Shown here: positions 63,241 through 64,000 of the stretch, piece by piece
Position numbering within the stretch: position 1 is the first letter of the stretch
How the letters are laid out: every line of letters starts with the position of its first letter
Assembly: GCA_039602395.1 (NCBI GenBank)
Contig: JBCNJP010000020.1
Span: 16,718,483-16,782,482, forward strand
From: Deinandra increscens subsp. villosa
Lineage: Eukaryota; Streptophyta; Magnoliopsida; Asterales; Asteraceae
DNA length: 64,000 bases
Reading direction: 5' to 3'
Program-made: the position numbers and the translations under genes
The notes under the pieces: model-generated
The model's database searches: none
What the model was told of the DNA's origin: nothing
The model's input: only the letters and a program-made list of their open reading frames with translations

Positions 63241-63743
63241 TTCTTTTTTCACCTTAGCTATAGCCTTTCAATTGCCTATGTACGAAAGATTGATTGGGAA
63301 TTTGGGATCCCCCATCCAACCTGTTGTCCGTGGTGTATAGCAATCACAACTTGCTTCTACAAAACCTTCCTCTCCTTATGAAATCTCCATCACCATGTTG
63401 ACAAGAACCCCATATTTCCAGCTTTTAAGGAGTATATTCCTAACCCACCTTTATCCTTTAGGAAGAGTGACTAAGTTTTCTTAATTCTTTTTTTTTTAAA
63501 TTAATGAAATTGTTTTTACCTAGCGTGATTTATTATTTAAACTTACATTAACATGTCTCATAACTCATTACCAGTTTTAAATAAAATAAAATAAAAGAAT
63601 AAACGGCGCATTCTTTAAAATCGTCTTATTTTACAGCCAGAGTCAACATAACAAAAGATGAAAACGGTTTCGCTTACTATATACCCTATAGTTTATTCTA
63701 CAACTACAAACATCTATAAAGGAACACTACTTAAGCCTAACAC
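63241..63743. other. Spacer and DAHP synthase 3' UTR
   Basis: AT-rich, no gene seen. The right half should be the 3' UTR of the minus-strand DAHP synthase. Confidence 0.5.
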
Positions 63744-64000
63744 TTAACGTATAAAACCTGCAGTGGTGGTGCTAATGCCTCGCCTGAGCCGTCCCCTCCT
63801 AAGCCGCTCGGCAATGATGAAGGCTAGTTCCAACGACTGGGAAGCATTCAGCCGCGGGTCACAATGTGTGTGGTACCGCGAGCCCAAGTCATTGTAAGTG
63901 ATGGTCCTTGCGCCCCCAACACACTCGGTCACGTTCTGACCCGTCATTTCCAGATGAACCCCTCCCGGATAGCTTCCTTCCTGATCGTGCACGTCGAAGA
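63744..64000 (-). CDS. DHS: DAHP synthase (class II), last exon, cut by window edge
   Basis: The minus strand carries FDVHDQEGSYPGGVHLEMTG, then NVTECVGG, SRYHTHCDPRLNASQSLELA and FIIAERLR, and ends GISTTTAGFIR with a stop at 63744. This is the C-terminus of plastid 3-deoxy-D-arabino-heptulosonate 7-phosphate synthase, the first step of the shikimate pathway (phosphoenolpyruvate plus erythrose 4-phosphate). The GGVHLE and CDPRLN motifs are conserved in plant class II enzymes. The rest of the gene lies right of the window. Which DHS paralogue it is cannot be told. Confidence 0.93.
   Translation of the reverse strand, partial: FDVHDQEGSYPGGVHLEMTGQNVTECVGGARTITYNDLGSRYHTHCDPRLNASQSLELAFIIAERLRRGRLRRGISTTTAGFIR

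Overview
The window is eudicot nuclear DNA: AT-rich, split genes with short GT-AG exons, and introns and spacers packed with small transposons. Several gene families are plant-specific (KUP7-type K+ transporter, alternative oxidase, plant type I metacaspase, class II DAHP synthase). The style of repeats would fit Asteraceae, but that is only a guess.

Layout. 1-622 is an exact copy of 4726-5347 and abuts a 500-N gap (623-1122), so the left edge is a contig junction. Then follow the 3' half of a KUP7-like K+ transporter (+, 2376-6063); an RHC1A-like RING-H2 ubiquitin ligase with a 3-kb leader intron (+, CDS 10913-11737); a complete four-exon mitochondrial alternative oxidase of AOX2 type (-, 14820-19668); an orphan first exon of ribosomal protein eL29 (-, 24529-24630); a complete six-exon UBP3/UBP4 deubiquitinase (-, 27232-31512); a complete clade-F type PP2C with a myristoylation signal (+, 38255-40952); a two-exon plant-specific gene of unknown function (+, 44012-45879); a type I metacaspase broken by one extra base (-, 46456-49926); a complete ten-exon phosphatidylinositol synthase (-, 51739-56032); an MBD8-like methyl-CpG-binding-domain gene, also with one extra base (-, 59436-61398); and the last exon of a DAHP synthase running off the right edge (-, 63744-64000). 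I rebuilt exons by matching splice sites, phase and family motifs; the phases close exactly except at the two frameshifts.

Mobile DNA. Several elements can be delimited to the base from target-site duplications (TSDs): a SINE nested in a Mutator-like MITE (1171-1664), hAT-type elements at 11883-12345, 33516-34351 and 55706-55912, and a SINE split by two different MITEs (12852-13805). There are also a probable Helitron terminus (21217), two long-inverted-repeat elements (about 32313-33425 and 45119-45420), two decayed LINE fragments and many GGGTCAA-rich repeats in introns.

The genes are a chance neighbourhood of housekeeping, respiratory, signalling and proteolysis genes; nothing suggests they act as a cluster. 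I found no new multi-gene system. The points most worth a second look are the duplicated contig edge, the two single-base frameshifts, the nested transposons, the tandemly duplicated unknown coding fragment at 50947-51464, and the overlapping upstream ORFs in the RING gene leader.
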